Below, piece by piece: positions 1 through 7,537 of a DNA stretch of 15,750 bases. Each line of letters opens with the position of its first letter. The first letter of the stretch is position 1. The notes below the pieces were generated by a model, which worked only from the letters and a program-made list of their open reading frames with translations, was not told the origin of the DNA and did not search any database. A program made the position numbers and the translations under genes. The stretch covers positions 1-15,750 of the forward strand of contig NZDM01000029.1 in the NCBI GenBank assembly GCA_002690085.1. The letters are read 5' to 3'. This DNA is from Flavobacteriaceae bacterium (GTDB taxonomy: Bacteria; Bacteroidota; Bacteroidia; Flavobacteriales; Flavobacteriaceae).

Positions 1-906
1 TTCTGGGTGAAATGATAAAAACGCCTTAACCATTTCAACTCCCATAGCCTGAAAGGCAGTAGCATAGCCATCTGCCATCATACAATTCTCGGCTATCACT
101 GAGACACTTAAAATATTAGTTTTGGTTGGATAACCTGTTTTGGTATTGATAATGTGCGCATAGCGATTGCCATTTTCATCCCATTTAAACTTGCGGTATG
201 TACCAGTTGTAGCCATTGCACTATTTTTAAGTACAAACACCTTGTCATAGCTTTGTGTACCATCAAAATTAGGGTTTTCAATTCCTACGGTCCAACCACT
301 TTGTTTTTCAATATTGATACCTTTGGTTCGTAGTTCTCCTCCAATATTAATCATGTAGTTGTCACTGGCTTTTGAGTCTAAAAATGCAGCTACTAAATCC
401 ACTGCATACCCTTTAGCAATGGCATTGAAGTCGATATAAGGCTTGGGGTCTGACTTGATCAATACATTATTATTTAAACTAACTTTATCAAAACCGACAT
501 ATTGCATGAGGCTATCAATTTTAAGACTATCAAGTTTTGTTTTATATTCTTCTGAACCAAAATTCCATGCATTGACCAGCTTCCCTATGGTCGGATCAAA
601 GACACCATAGGTCTGATTGTAAATTTTTTTTGCCGCTTTAAACACATCCACAAAATAACTGTCAACAATATCCAACTCGTGCTGGTTTACTTTAGAGATA
701 TCAGAATCCGTTTGATAATTAGACATCGATTGGTTGACTGCCTCAAAGATACTGTCCAATGCCTTTTGATAGTTCTCATTTCCTTTGGCCGCATAGGTAA
801 CTTCGTAAAATGTGCCAAAAATTGGGCCCTTTAATTTGGTGTTTGTTGTTTCTTTGTTGCAAGAAACAAGCACAAGTAATAAAATTGGGAAATAATTTAT
901 TTTCAT
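1..906 (-). CDS. apbE: FAD:protein FMN transferase (ApbE lipoprotein), 3' end missing
   Basis: Partial gene: 302 residues are visible from the start codon, and the frame is still open at the window edge (the family usually has about 330-350). ApbE transfers FMN from FAD onto Thr/Ser of exported flavoproteins; its natural targets here are NqrB and NqrC, encoded just upstream. The N-terminus is a lipoprotein signal with lipobox Cys16 (LVSC), so it should be anchored in the envelope facing the periplasm. Family motifs are present in order: FDPTIG, DFNAIAKGYAVD, MINIGGELR, ATTGTYRK, HIINTKTGYPT, and ADGYATAFQAMG with Asp279 and Thr283 at the expected metal-binding positions. The ATG begins on the base next to the stop codon of the small gene upstream, so the two are probably translationally coupled. 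The identification is firm; only the C-terminus is unseen. Confidence 0.95.
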   Translation of the reverse strand, partial: MKINYFPILLLVLVSCNKETTNTKLKGPIFGTFYEVTYAAKGNENYQKALDSIFEAVNQSMSNYQTDSDISKVNQHELDIVDSYFVDVFKAAKKIYNQTYGVFDPTIGKLVNAWNFGSEEYKTKLDSLKIDSLMQYVGFDKVSLNNNVLIKSDPKPYIDFNAIAKGYAVDLVAAFLDSKASDNYMINIGGELRTKGINIEKQSGWTVGIENPNFDGTQSYDKVFVLKNSAMATTGTYRKFKWDENGNRYAHIINTKTGYPTKTNILSVSVIAENCMMADGYATAFQAMGVEMVKAFLSFHPE

Positions 907-1284
907 CTAATTATAATTTGTTTCAATTACTTGAATTCCATTGTATTCAATGAGATATTCTTCATTGAAATATATGGGTAGTTCAACTCCTTTAGGATTT
1001 CCAATTCCAACACCAGCATATAAAACTTTGGCCTCTTTTTCTAAGGCATGTTTTTTAAAGGTCTCCATCCAAACCACATCGTAATTGTTGGGGTTTTGTG
1101 GCAGTTTGACCACGCGTACAATTACAAAAAAATATTGACTATTTTTATCAATACACACAAATTGGGGATGTTTTTTGAGTTTGCTATTTATGGCAACAAA
1201 TTCAAAACCTCGAGACTCTAAATCTTTACCAACATGGTTCATTGCCAAGTTGTGCATCTCTTGTTTGGAAAGTGGTTTGCGCAT
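907..1284 (-). CDS. Small conserved Nqr-linked protein of unknown function
   Basis: About 125 residues, with no signal peptide or membrane segment, so probably cytoplasmic. It lies between nqrF and apbE on the same strand. I prefer the ATG at 1284 (MRKPLSKQ) to the in-frame ATG at 1311, because the latter lies in the loop of an intrinsic terminator and the extra residues (MLGFLYFCS) look non-native. The chain has an N-terminal helix (HNLAMNHVGKDLESRGFEF), strands around PQFVCID and FFVIVRV, then KVLYAGVGIGNP and LPIYFNEEYLIEYNG. This resembles a small flavobacterial family that, from memory, is often labelled 'NqrF' in databases. It has none of NqrF's iron-sulfur, FAD or NADH motifs, so that label is not supported. 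The function is unknown; the location suggests a role with Nqr or its flavinylation. Confidence 0.75.
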   Translation of the reverse strand: MRKPLSKQEMHNLAMNHVGKDLESRGFEFVAINSKLKKHPQFVCIDKNSQYFFVIVRVVKLPQNPNNYDVVWMETFKKHALEKEAKVLYAGVGIGNPKGVELPIYFNEEYLIEYNGIQVIETNYN

Positions 1285-1296
1285 GCTACAAAAATA

Positions 1297-1322
1297 CAAA
1301 AAGCCCAACATAAGGTTGGGCT
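1297..1322 (-). terminator. Intrinsic terminator after nqrF
   Basis: A perfect 8-bp inverted repeat (AGCCCAAC / GTTGGGCT, 1302-1309 and 1315-1322) with a 5-base loop. Read on the minus strand it is followed at once by a run of five T, then a second T-rich stretch. It lies 25 bases past the nqrF stop and 13 bases before the preferred start of the next gene. This is the layout of a Rho-independent terminator for the nqr transcript. Any transcription of the downstream small gene and apbE from the nqr promoter must read through it. Confidence 0.75.
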
Positions 1323-1346
1323 ATGCAAGTTAATTGAATGGTAATT

Positions 1347-2657
1347 TTAGCCTCCAAAGTCATCAAAACGGATGTGCTCATCTGGTATCCCGAAGTCTTC
1401 GCCCATTTTTTGGACCGCTTGATTCATTAAAGGCGGTCCACAAAAATACAACTCGATATCTTCTGGTGTTTCGTGGTTGTTTAAATAATGTTCAATCACA
1501 CAGTTGTGAATAAAACCAATAAAACCATCACCAGGCGCATCAATATTTTCTTTGACTTTCCAGTTGTCCTCTTCCATAGGCTCAGAGAGGGCAAGGTAAA
1601 ATTTAAAATTTGGAAATTCATTTTCTAATTGCTCAAAGTGGTCTAGGTAAAATAATTCACGTTTAGAACGACCGCCGTACCAATAGGTAACTTTTCGACC
1701 CGTCTTAAGTGTTTTGAACAAGTGGTATAAATGTGAACGCATGGGCGCCATGCCTGCACCACCACCAACGTAAAGCATTTCAGAATCACTTTCATTGATG
1801 AAAAATTCTCCATAAGGGCCTGAAATGGTGACTTTGTCGCCTGGCTTTTGAGCAAATATATAAGACGATGCTACTCCAGGATTGACATCCATCCATCCAT
1901 TTTTTGAACGGTCCCAAGGCGGGGTTGCAATACGTACATTGAGCATGATTTCACGGCCTTCTGCGGGGTAAGAGGCCATCGAGTAGGCACGCTCTACAGT
2001 TTCGTTATTTTTCATCTTTAGAGGCCAAAGACCAAATTTATCCCATTCGGTTTGAAATTTCTTTGGGTCGTCGTGTTCTTCAGGGTGGGCAGTAATATCA
2101 ATGGTATCAAAATTAATTTCACAGGGAGGGATTTCAATTTGAATATAACCCCCAGCTTTATAGCCCATATGTTCTGGAATTTCGACAACAAACTCTTTGA
2201 TAAAAGAGGCCACATTGTAATTTCTAACGACTGTAGCTTCCCATTTTTTTATACCAAAAACTTCCTCAGGAATGGTAATTTCCATGTCTTGTTTTACTTT
2301 GACTTGGCAAGACAAACGGGCGCCGTGTTTTAATTCTTTTCTTGAAAAATGAGGCGTTTCTGTTGGAAGGGCCTCACCCCCACCTGAAAGGACATGACAT
2401 TCGCATTGAATACAAGTACCTCCGCCACCACAAGCAGATGGTAAAAATATTTTTTGATTACCAAGCGTCGATAACAAAGTGCCACCAGAAGCCACTTCTA
2501 TTTCTCGCTCACCATTGATCATAATTTTGACAGGGCCTGAAGGGGATAATTTTTGCTTTACGAAAAGAAGCACACTAATGAGAAGTAAAGAAATCACTAA
2601 GAAAGCTACTACAGTAGCAATGACAGTTCCGGTTGTTCCAGCAGCTAAAATAATCAT
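1347..2657 (-). CDS. nqrF: Na+-translocating NADH:quinone reductase subunit F
   Basis: NADH-oxidising entry subunit: it passes electrons from NADH through FAD to a [2Fe-2S] cluster. The 436 residues carry one N-terminal membrane helix (about 10-33) and a ferredoxin domain with cluster ligands Cys76, Cys82, Cys85 and Cys117 (ACGGGGTCIQCEC, then LSCQ). A ferredoxin-reductase FAD domain with R223-A-Y-S follows, then an NADH domain with YVGGGAGMAPMRSHL and YFCGPPLMNQAV, ending in the typical aromatic tail FDDFGG. It is slightly longer than Vibrio NqrF (about 408). It starts one base after the nqrE stop and is the last nqr gene before the terminator. All redox residues are intact. Confidence 0.97.
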   Translation of the reverse strand: MIILAAGTTGTVIATVVAFLVISLLLISVLLFVKQKLSPSGPVKIMINGEREIEVASGGTLLSTLGNQKIFLPSACGGGGTCIQCECHVLSGGGEALPTETPHFSRKELKHGARLSCQVKVKQDMEITIPEEVFGIKKWEATVVRNYNVASFIKEFVVEIPEHMGYKAGGYIQIEIPPCEINFDTIDITAHPEEHDDPKKFQTEWDKFGLWPLKMKNNETVERAYSMASYPAEGREIMLNVRIATPPWDRSKNGWMDVNPGVASSYIFAQKPGDKVTISGPYGEFFINESDSEMLYVGGGAGMAPMRSHLYHLFKTLKTGRKVTYWYGGRSKRELFYLDHFEQLENEFPNFKFYLALSEPMEEDNWKVKENIDAPGDGFIGFIHNCVIEHYLNNHETPEDIELYFCGPPLMNQAVQKMGEDFGIPDEHIRFDDFGG

Positions 2658-2658
2658 A

Positions 2659-3384
2659 TTAGTTATCTGTTTTAGTAATGTTTACAATTTCTTTTTTTTC
2701 GTCCAAGGTAAATTCAATTTCTGCATTTTGAACTGTCTCAGTTGGTTCCGCTGGAGCTTCGTCACCTCCTGTTAACATCCCTCCAAAACTGAGAAATCCA
2801 ATACCCATCAAACCCGTTACAATAAATGTAATTCCAAGGCCTCTTAGTGGGCCAGGGATATTGGAATATCTAATTTTTTCACGAATAGAAGCAATGGCTA
2901 AAATGGCTAAGAACCACCCTATTCCAGATGAGATGCCATAATTTACAGCCAATCCTAAGGTTTCAATTTCACGAGATTGCATAAACAAAGAACCCCCTAA
3001 TATGGCACAGTTAACGGCAATTAATGGCAGGAATATTCCTAAAGAATTATACAGTGATGGTGAAAATTTCTCGACAATAATTTCTACCAATTGTACCATG
3101 GTAGCAATGGTTGCAATGAACATAATAAAGGAGAGAAAGCCTAAATCATAATCTAAAAAATCTTCGCCCAACCAAGACAATGCACCAGGCTGCAACAAAT
3201 ATTGATCTAACAACCAATTTAAAGGAACCGTTATGGCGAGTACAAAAATGACTGCCGCACCCAATCCCACAGCTGTTGCAACTTTTTTAGAAACTGCCAA
3301 ATATGAGCACATGCCTAAGAAAACGGCAAACACCATATTGTCAATAAAGATTGATTTAAAAAATAATTCGATATGTTCTATCAT
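2659..3384 (-). CDS. nqrE: Na+-translocating NADH:quinone reductase subunit E
   Basis: Integral membrane subunit of the RnfA/NqrE family. With NqrD it forms the membrane pseudo-dimer that holds an iron-sulfur centre between them. The two conserved cysteines are Cys26 (FLGMCSYLAVS) and Cys126 (AVNCAILGG). The family's IREKIRYS and GPLRGLGITFI segments are present. At 241 residues it is clearly longer than Vibrio NqrE (198): the conserved core ends near residue 204 (GFLSFGGML), and a hydrophilic acidic tail (205-241, EAPAEPTETVQ onward) follows. It is 22 bases after nqrD, the widest gap in the operon, and one base before nqrF. Confidence 0.97.
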   Translation of the reverse strand: MIEHIELFFKSIFIDNMVFAVFLGMCSYLAVSKKVATAVGLGAAVIFVLAITVPLNWLLDQYLLQPGALSWLGEDFLDYDLGFLSFIMFIATIATMVQLVEIIVEKFSPSLYNSLGIFLPLIAVNCAILGGSLFMQSREIETLGLAVNYGISSGIGWFLAILAIASIREKIRYSNIPGPLRGLGITFIVTGLMGIGFLSFGGMLTGGDEAPAEPTETVQNAEIEFTLDEKKEIVNITKTDN

Positions 3385-3406
3385 TGTGTTTTAATTTATT
3401 TAAAAA

Positions 3407-4051
3407 TTAATCTTCAATTAAAGCTTTGTTTCTACTCCGTTGTACCCAAATAATGAGCCCAACAATAATAAGTGCCATTGGAGGCATCAGCATGAATCCA
3501 TTGTTTTCATATCCAGTGGCGTAAAGTCCCGTTTTTTCTATAGGGTCTCCCAATACAGGAATTCCAAATAAAGTACCAGACCCTAAAAGCTCCCTAAAAA
3601 ACCCAACAGCCAAAAGAATAACTGCATAACCAAATGCGTTACCAATACCATCTAAAAATGCTCTCCACGGCCCGTTACCAAGCGCAAAGGCCTCAAACCG
3701 TCCCATGATGATACAGTTTGTAATGATCAGTCCAACAAATACAGATAATGTCTTACTAAGCTCGTAAGCAAAGGCCTTTAAAACTTGATCTACAATAATC
3801 ACCAAAGATGCGACCACAATAAGTTGAACGATAATTCTAATTTTGGAAGGAATTATATTTCTTATTAGAGAAATTACAACGTTACCAACCCCCATAACAA
3901 ATAATACAGCAATCCCCATGACGAGGGAGGCTTTTAATTCTGCAGTAATTGCTAATGCGGAGCAAATCCCCAATACTTGAATGGTGATAGGGTTGTTATC
4001 CGCTAAGGGATCTGTAATTAACTTGATGTCTTTTTTTGAAAGTAATCCCAT
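3407..4051 (-). CDS. nqrD: Na+-translocating NADH:quinone reductase subunit D
   Basis: Integral membrane subunit of the RnfE/NqrD family, partner of NqrE in the pump core. The 214 residues are close to the usual length of about 210, with around six hydrophobic helices. The conserved cysteine pair that ligates the intramembrane cluster is at Cys30 (LGICSALA) and Cys113 (TNCIIMGRFEAFA). The start (MGLLSKKD) fits the family. It begins one base after the nqrC stop, which suggests translational coupling. Confidence 0.97.
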   Translation of the reverse strand: MGLLSKKDIKLITDPLADNNPITIQVLGICSALAITAELKASLVMGIAVLFVMGVGNVVISLIRNIIPSKIRIIVQLIVVASLVIIVDQVLKAFAYELSKTLSVFVGLIITNCIIMGRFEAFALGNGPWRAFLDGIGNAFGYAVILLAVGFFRELLGSGTLFGIPVLGDPIEKTGLYATGYENNGFMLMPPMALIIVGLIIWVQRSRNKALIED

Positions 4052-4052
4052 G

Positions 4053-4811
4053 TTAGTTCAATTGATTTTTTAAATTTTTAAAATAGGGTAAATACAATTT
4101 CAGATCACTCTTGATCATTGCTGACACACCATCTCCGGTAATGGTAGCCCCTGCTAGAGCATCTACTTCATAATCGTCCTTAATAAGGTTCTTAGGATCG
4201 TTATTACCCTTAGCTACAGTAATGCCTTTGAAATCTCCAGTAGAAGAGAGTAATTTTTCGCCTATAAAATCATCCATAAAATAACGCTGTTTGATGTTGG
4301 CACCCAAGCCTGGTGTTTCGGCGGCGTGATCAAAAAAGGCACCTTGAACTACCATGTCCTCATCCAAAGCAACATAGCCCCAAATAGCATCCCATAGTCC
4401 TTTACCACGAATGGGGATGATGTAATAGGATTGGCCTTCTTTTTTACCAACAAAAAGTGGTAAGGCTCTGGTACCTCCATTTTTAGCTTTGGCCTGTTCT
4501 TTTTTCACATCAATAAGATAAGCTTCATTGTCTTCTAATGCGTTTCCTTGTGCATCTAAAACAAGTTGTGTGGTGACATATTTAGAAAATTCTGAAGCGA
4601 CTTTATCAGTACTAACAAAAACAATATCATTATCTCCATTTTCATTGACACCCATCGCATACAGTATGTTTTGTTGCTTTTCCATGCGCTCGTTTTCAAC
4701 TATGTTAGGCTTCAAAGAAGACGCTGTAAAAGCCAGTAAAGACCCTACAATAACGACCATTCCAATAGCAAAGAGGATTGTGTATTGATTACTGTCTGTA
4801 TTTCTACTCAT
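4053..4811 (-). CDS. nqrC: Na+-translocating NADH:quinone reductase subunit C
   Basis: Periplasm-facing flavoprotein subunit that carries covalent FMN. The 252 residues have one N-terminal membrane helix (about 11-31) and a periplasmic FMN-binding domain containing GLWDAIWGYVAL and the NqrC-typical HAAETPGLGA. The flavinylation motif near the C-terminus reads DALAGATIT, with Thr223 as the expected FMN acceptor (compare Thr225 of Vibrio NqrC). The usual SGAT is AGAT here, a mild change. The modifying enzyme is most likely the ApbE encoded at the end of this cluster. Gaps to nqrB and nqrD are 2 bases and 1 base. Confidence 0.97.
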   Translation of the reverse strand: MSRNTDSNQYTILFAIGMVVIVGSLLAFTASSLKPNIVENERMEKQQNILYAMGVNENGDNDIVFVSTDKVASEFSKYVTTQLVLDAQGNALEDNEAYLIDVKKEQAKAKNGGTRALPLFVGKKEGQSYYIIPIRGKGLWDAIWGYVALDEDMVVQGAFFDHAAETPGLGANIKQRYFMDDFIGEKLLSSTGDFKGITVAKGNNDPKNLIKDDYEVDALAGATITGDGVSAMIKSDLKLYLPYFKNLKNQLN

Positions 4812-4813
4812 AA

Positions 4814-6022
4814 TTATACTGTTTTAACTTTCACGCGTTTCAAGCGTTTTTTTACATTCCCTTGAACTACATAGTGGTCAATTGTTGGCGCAAATACATT
4901 CATTAATAAAATGGCTAAAAACACACCTTCAGGGTATGCGGGGTTAAAGACACGAATCATGATGGATATAAAACCTATCAAAAAGCCATAAATCCACTTC
5001 CCTTTATTTGTTTGTGCAGCCGTAACGGGATCGGTCGCCATATAAACAGCACCAAAAAGTATACTGCCAATAATGAGATGTTGCCAAAATGGAACATCCA
5101 TTAACCCATAAAATTTACTGGAAGCTGTAATAAGACCAGCATCCACAACACCATTAAAAATAAGCCCCATGGCCAAGGCACCTATAACAGTGCTTAAAAT
5201 AATTCTCCAACTTCCAACTTTCGTAAAAATGAGAAACAAGGCTCCAAAAATTATTAGTAATTTAGAAGTCTCACCAACAGAACCAGGTATCAAACCAAAA
5301 AACATATCGGCATAATTGTAAAGAACTTCCTGATTTTGAGCATAACTCCCTAGAATGGTTTCGCCCGAAATCGCATCTGCTGTACCTGCACGTTCAACAG
5401 CACCATGTACCCATACTTTATCGCCACTCATCCAAGTTGGATAGGCAAAAAATAGAAAGGCCCTGATGGTTAGTGCTGGGTTTAAAATATTCATCCCTGT
5501 ACCGCCAAAAACCTCTTTTCCAATGACCACACCAAAGGCAACGGCCACAGCCAACATCCAAAGGGGAAGATCAATCGGTACAATTAAAGGGACAAGCATC
5601 CCCGTAACCAAATAGCCTTCTTCGACTTCATGGCCTTTAATGACCGCAAAAATAAATTCAATCAAAAGACCCACGCCATAAGAAACCGCTAGAAGTGGTA
5701 AAACTTTCCAAAGTCCAATAACAAGATTGTCCCAAGTCCAGAATGTCTCACCTAAAAATCCGTGTGAAGCTTCGATTGTTCCCAGTGCCAGATAGTGCTG
5801 ATAGCCAGCATTGAACATGCCAAATATCAAACAAGGAACCATCGCCATGATAACAGTATTCATGGTGCGCTTTAAATCGTCTGCAGCTTTGATGTGCGTA
5901 CCCCCGCTGTGCGTGGTTTCATTGGGTAAATACAAAAAGGTGTGAATGGCATTAAAAGCAGGAGCCATTTTTGTCCCTTTGTATTTCTCTTTAAGCTTAT
6001 GTAAATTTGATTTTAATCCCAT
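4814..6022 (-). CDS. nqrB: Na+-translocating NADH:quinone reductase subunit B
   Basis: Large multi-spanning membrane subunit of the NqrB/RnfD family. It carries covalent FMN and contributes to the Na+ path and quinone site. The 402 residues (Vibrio about 415) include a cytoplasmic N-terminus with THSGGTHI, about ten hydrophobic helices, and the family segment GKEVFGGTGMNILNPAL. MATDPVTAAQTNKGKW and VFNPAYPEGVFLAILLMN lie near the C-terminus. The flavinylation site reads DAISGETILG: the acceptor threonine is kept (Thr222), but the alanine of the usual SGAT is Glu221, checked in the DNA (ggc gaa acc on the coding strand). The gene lies 2 bases after nqrA and 2 bases before nqrC. Confidence 0.97.
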   Translation of the reverse strand: MGLKSNLHKLKEKYKGTKMAPAFNAIHTFLYLPNETTHSGGTHIKAADDLKRTMNTVIMAMVPCLIFGMFNAGYQHYLALGTIEASHGFLGETFWTWDNLVIGLWKVLPLLAVSYGVGLLIEFIFAVIKGHEVEEGYLVTGMLVPLIVPIDLPLWMLAVAVAFGVVIGKEVFGGTGMNILNPALTIRAFLFFAYPTWMSGDKVWVHGAVERAGTADAISGETILGSYAQNQEVLYNYADMFFGLIPGSVGETSKLLIIFGALFLIFTKVGSWRIILSTVIGALAMGLIFNGVVDAGLITASSKFYGLMDVPFWQHLIIGSILFGAVYMATDPVTAAQTNKGKWIYGFLIGFISIMIRVFNPAYPEGVFLAILLMNVFAPTIDHYVVQGNVKKRLKRVKVKTV

Positions 6023-6024
6023 AT

Positions 6025-7380
6025 TTATCCGATTTCTTTAAGCATTAAATCCAATCCTTCTCTAATTATTTTCTGATGCGGTTGTTTAGAAACGCATACA
6101 AACTCTGTAAGTGCGAAATCTTCAGGAGCCACTTCGTACATTCCAAGGGCCTCCATTTCGTCTAAATCTTTGTACATACATGCCTTTAGGATCTGCATTG
6201 GGAATATGTCTAAAGGAAAAACCTCTTCATAAGACCCTGTCAAAACAAAAGCCCTGTGTTCTCCATTGGTATTGGTATTGAGGTCGTATTTTTTCTTGGG
6301 TGTTAACCACGAGAATGTCAAAGCTCTCGATGTGGAAACTTTGTTAAAAACAGGTTTATTCCAGCCAAAAAATTCATAATCGTCACCTTCCGGAATGACC
6401 GTTATTACATCGCTGTAAAAATCTAAAAATCCATCCGGTTTTACTTCCTTTCCACAAAGTACATTCCCCGAAATAATTCGAGCATGTGCATCTTTTTGAA
6501 TCCCGCGATCGTAAATCATGGTGGCAACCTCACTTCCAATGCGGGTTTTTAAATAACGAGGCGCTTCAATTTGAGAACCTACCATGGCGATTGTTCTCTC
6601 GGCATTGTATATTCCTGTTAATAATAATTCGCCTATAATGACTAAATCTTGAGGGGCAATTGTCCAAACGGTCTCACCCTTGTTTATGGGGTCTATTTTA
6701 TTTATGAGGGTGCCAACATTTCCAGAAGGGTGTGGCCCAGACAACTTGTGTATGCAAATGTCTTGTAAATCTTTGAAGGGGGAGTCTAAAGTCTTAGAAA
6801 TACCAACATGTACAGGACCATCTGTGAGTTTTGATAGTGCTGTAACAGCGGCTTGAAGTTCATCTTCTTTTCCTTGAAGAGTAAAATTATAATCAACAGC
6901 AAGTGGTGCTGTGGCATGCGCGGAGATAAAAATGGCTTTGGGTTGACGCTCTGGTTTCGCGATTACATCATAGGGCCGCTGCTTGATAAATGGCCAACAA
7001 CCCGATGCAAGCAACAAAGATTTAATTTCATCTGATTGGGCTGTTATTAATGTGATGATTTTATGGGTTTTGAAAGATATTTTTTTATCCGCTTTGATTT
7101 TAACCTCAAGTATTCGGCGTTTGTCTCCTCTTGTGATTTCTAGGATTTCACCTGAAACAGGCGTTACAAACTTGATGGCTTCATTTGCTTTGTCAAAAAA
7201 TACAGTTTCTCCGGCTTTTAACTTAGCACCTGCTTTGACTGCTAATTTTGGGATTACTCCGTGAAAATCATCAGGCCTAAGTGTGTAAAAATTGCTTTTT
7301 ATAGCATCTGTTATTGAAAGAGCAGCTGCACCTACCAGTCTGATGTCAAGACCTTTACTAATTCTAATTTCTTTGGACAT
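6025..7380 (-). CDS. nqrA: Na+-translocating NADH:quinone reductase subunit A
   Basis: First gene of the operon: the peripheral cytoplasmic subunit of Nqr, implicated in ubiquinone binding, with an Rnf/Nqr barrel-sandwich N-terminal region. I start it at the ATG at 7380 (MSKEIRISKGLDI), giving 451 residues, close to the usual 446-450. The in-frame ATG at 7443 would add 21 poorly matching residues and lies upstream of a good -7 promoter element. Family-like segments include KGLDIRLVGAA, LRPDDFHGVIPKL, VKAGAKLKAGE, GPHPSGNVGTLI and TRIGSEVATMI. All six subunits are present in canonical A-to-F order. Confidence 0.96.
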   Translation of the reverse strand: MSKEIRISKGLDIRLVGAAALSITDAIKSNFYTLRPDDFHGVIPKLAVKAGAKLKAGETVFFDKANEAIKFVTPVSGEILEITRGDKRRILEVKIKADKKISFKTHKIITLITAQSDEIKSLLLASGCWPFIKQRPYDVIAKPERQPKAIFISAHATAPLAVDYNFTLQGKEDELQAAVTALSKLTDGPVHVGISKTLDSPFKDLQDICIHKLSGPHPSGNVGTLINKIDPINKGETVWTIAPQDLVIIGELLLTGIYNAERTIAMVGSQIEAPRYLKTRIGSEVATMIYDRGIQKDAHARIISGNVLCGKEVKPDGFLDFYSDVITVIPEGDDYEFFGWNKPVFNKVSTSRALTFSWLTPKKKYDLNTNTNGEHRAFVLTGSYEEVFPLDIFPMQILKACMYKDLDEMEALGMYEVAPEDFALTEFVCVSKQPHQKIIREGLDLMLKEIG

Positions 7381-7419
7381 ATAATCTTTGGATGTTTGAA
7401 TTTGAATCTTAAAATCGAG

Positions 7420-7427
7420 CAAATTTA
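7420..7427 (-). promoter_or_regulatory. Candidate -7 promoter element for the nqr operon
   Basis: On the minus strand the sequence reads TAAATTTG, an exact match to the Bacteroidota TAnnTTTG -7 element. Transcription would start near 7413, about 33 bases before the nqrA ATG at 7380. No clear TTG -33 element sits 17-23 bases upstream, so the call rests on the -7 match and its position. Confidence 0.4.
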
Positions 7428-7510
7428 CAAATAAACAATGCATATGTCATAAAATTTAATCGGATTTTTTATGTTAAAATTTAAAATGTACAGACGCCAT
7501 AATTTTTGGT

Positions 7511-7518
7511 TATATTTA
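7511..7518 (+). promoter_or_regulatory. Candidate -7 promoter element for the Plug gene
   Basis: TATATTTA followed by C, one mismatch from TAnnTTTG, 19 bases before the ATG at 7538. A -33 TTG is not evident at the right distance. The same TATATTTAC octamer-plus-C recurs before the TlpA-like gene at 12263. Confidence 0.35.
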
Positions 7519-7537
7519 CCTTCAATTTTTAAAGTAA

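Noticed and set aside
1289..1296. TATTTTTG on the minus strand as a promoter for the small gene and apbE
   Set aside because: It matches TAnnTTTG, but transcription would begin at or inside the start codon at 1284, and the sequence is already explained as the terminator T-rich tail.
1285..1311. A 9-residue extension of the small gene after nqrF
   Set aside because: Its ATG lies in the loop of the nqrF terminator hairpin; the start at 1284 is better placed.
2052..2775. Plus-strand open frames opposite nqrF and nqrE (such as 2052-2333 and 2479-2775)
   Set aside because: They are antisense shadows of well-supported genes, with no recognisable domain or start context.
7381..7443. A 21-residue N-terminal extension of nqrA from an ATG at 7443
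   Set aside because: The extra residues do not fit NqrA. The start at 7380 gives the normal family length, and the TAAATTTG promoter element lies downstream of 7443's ATG.
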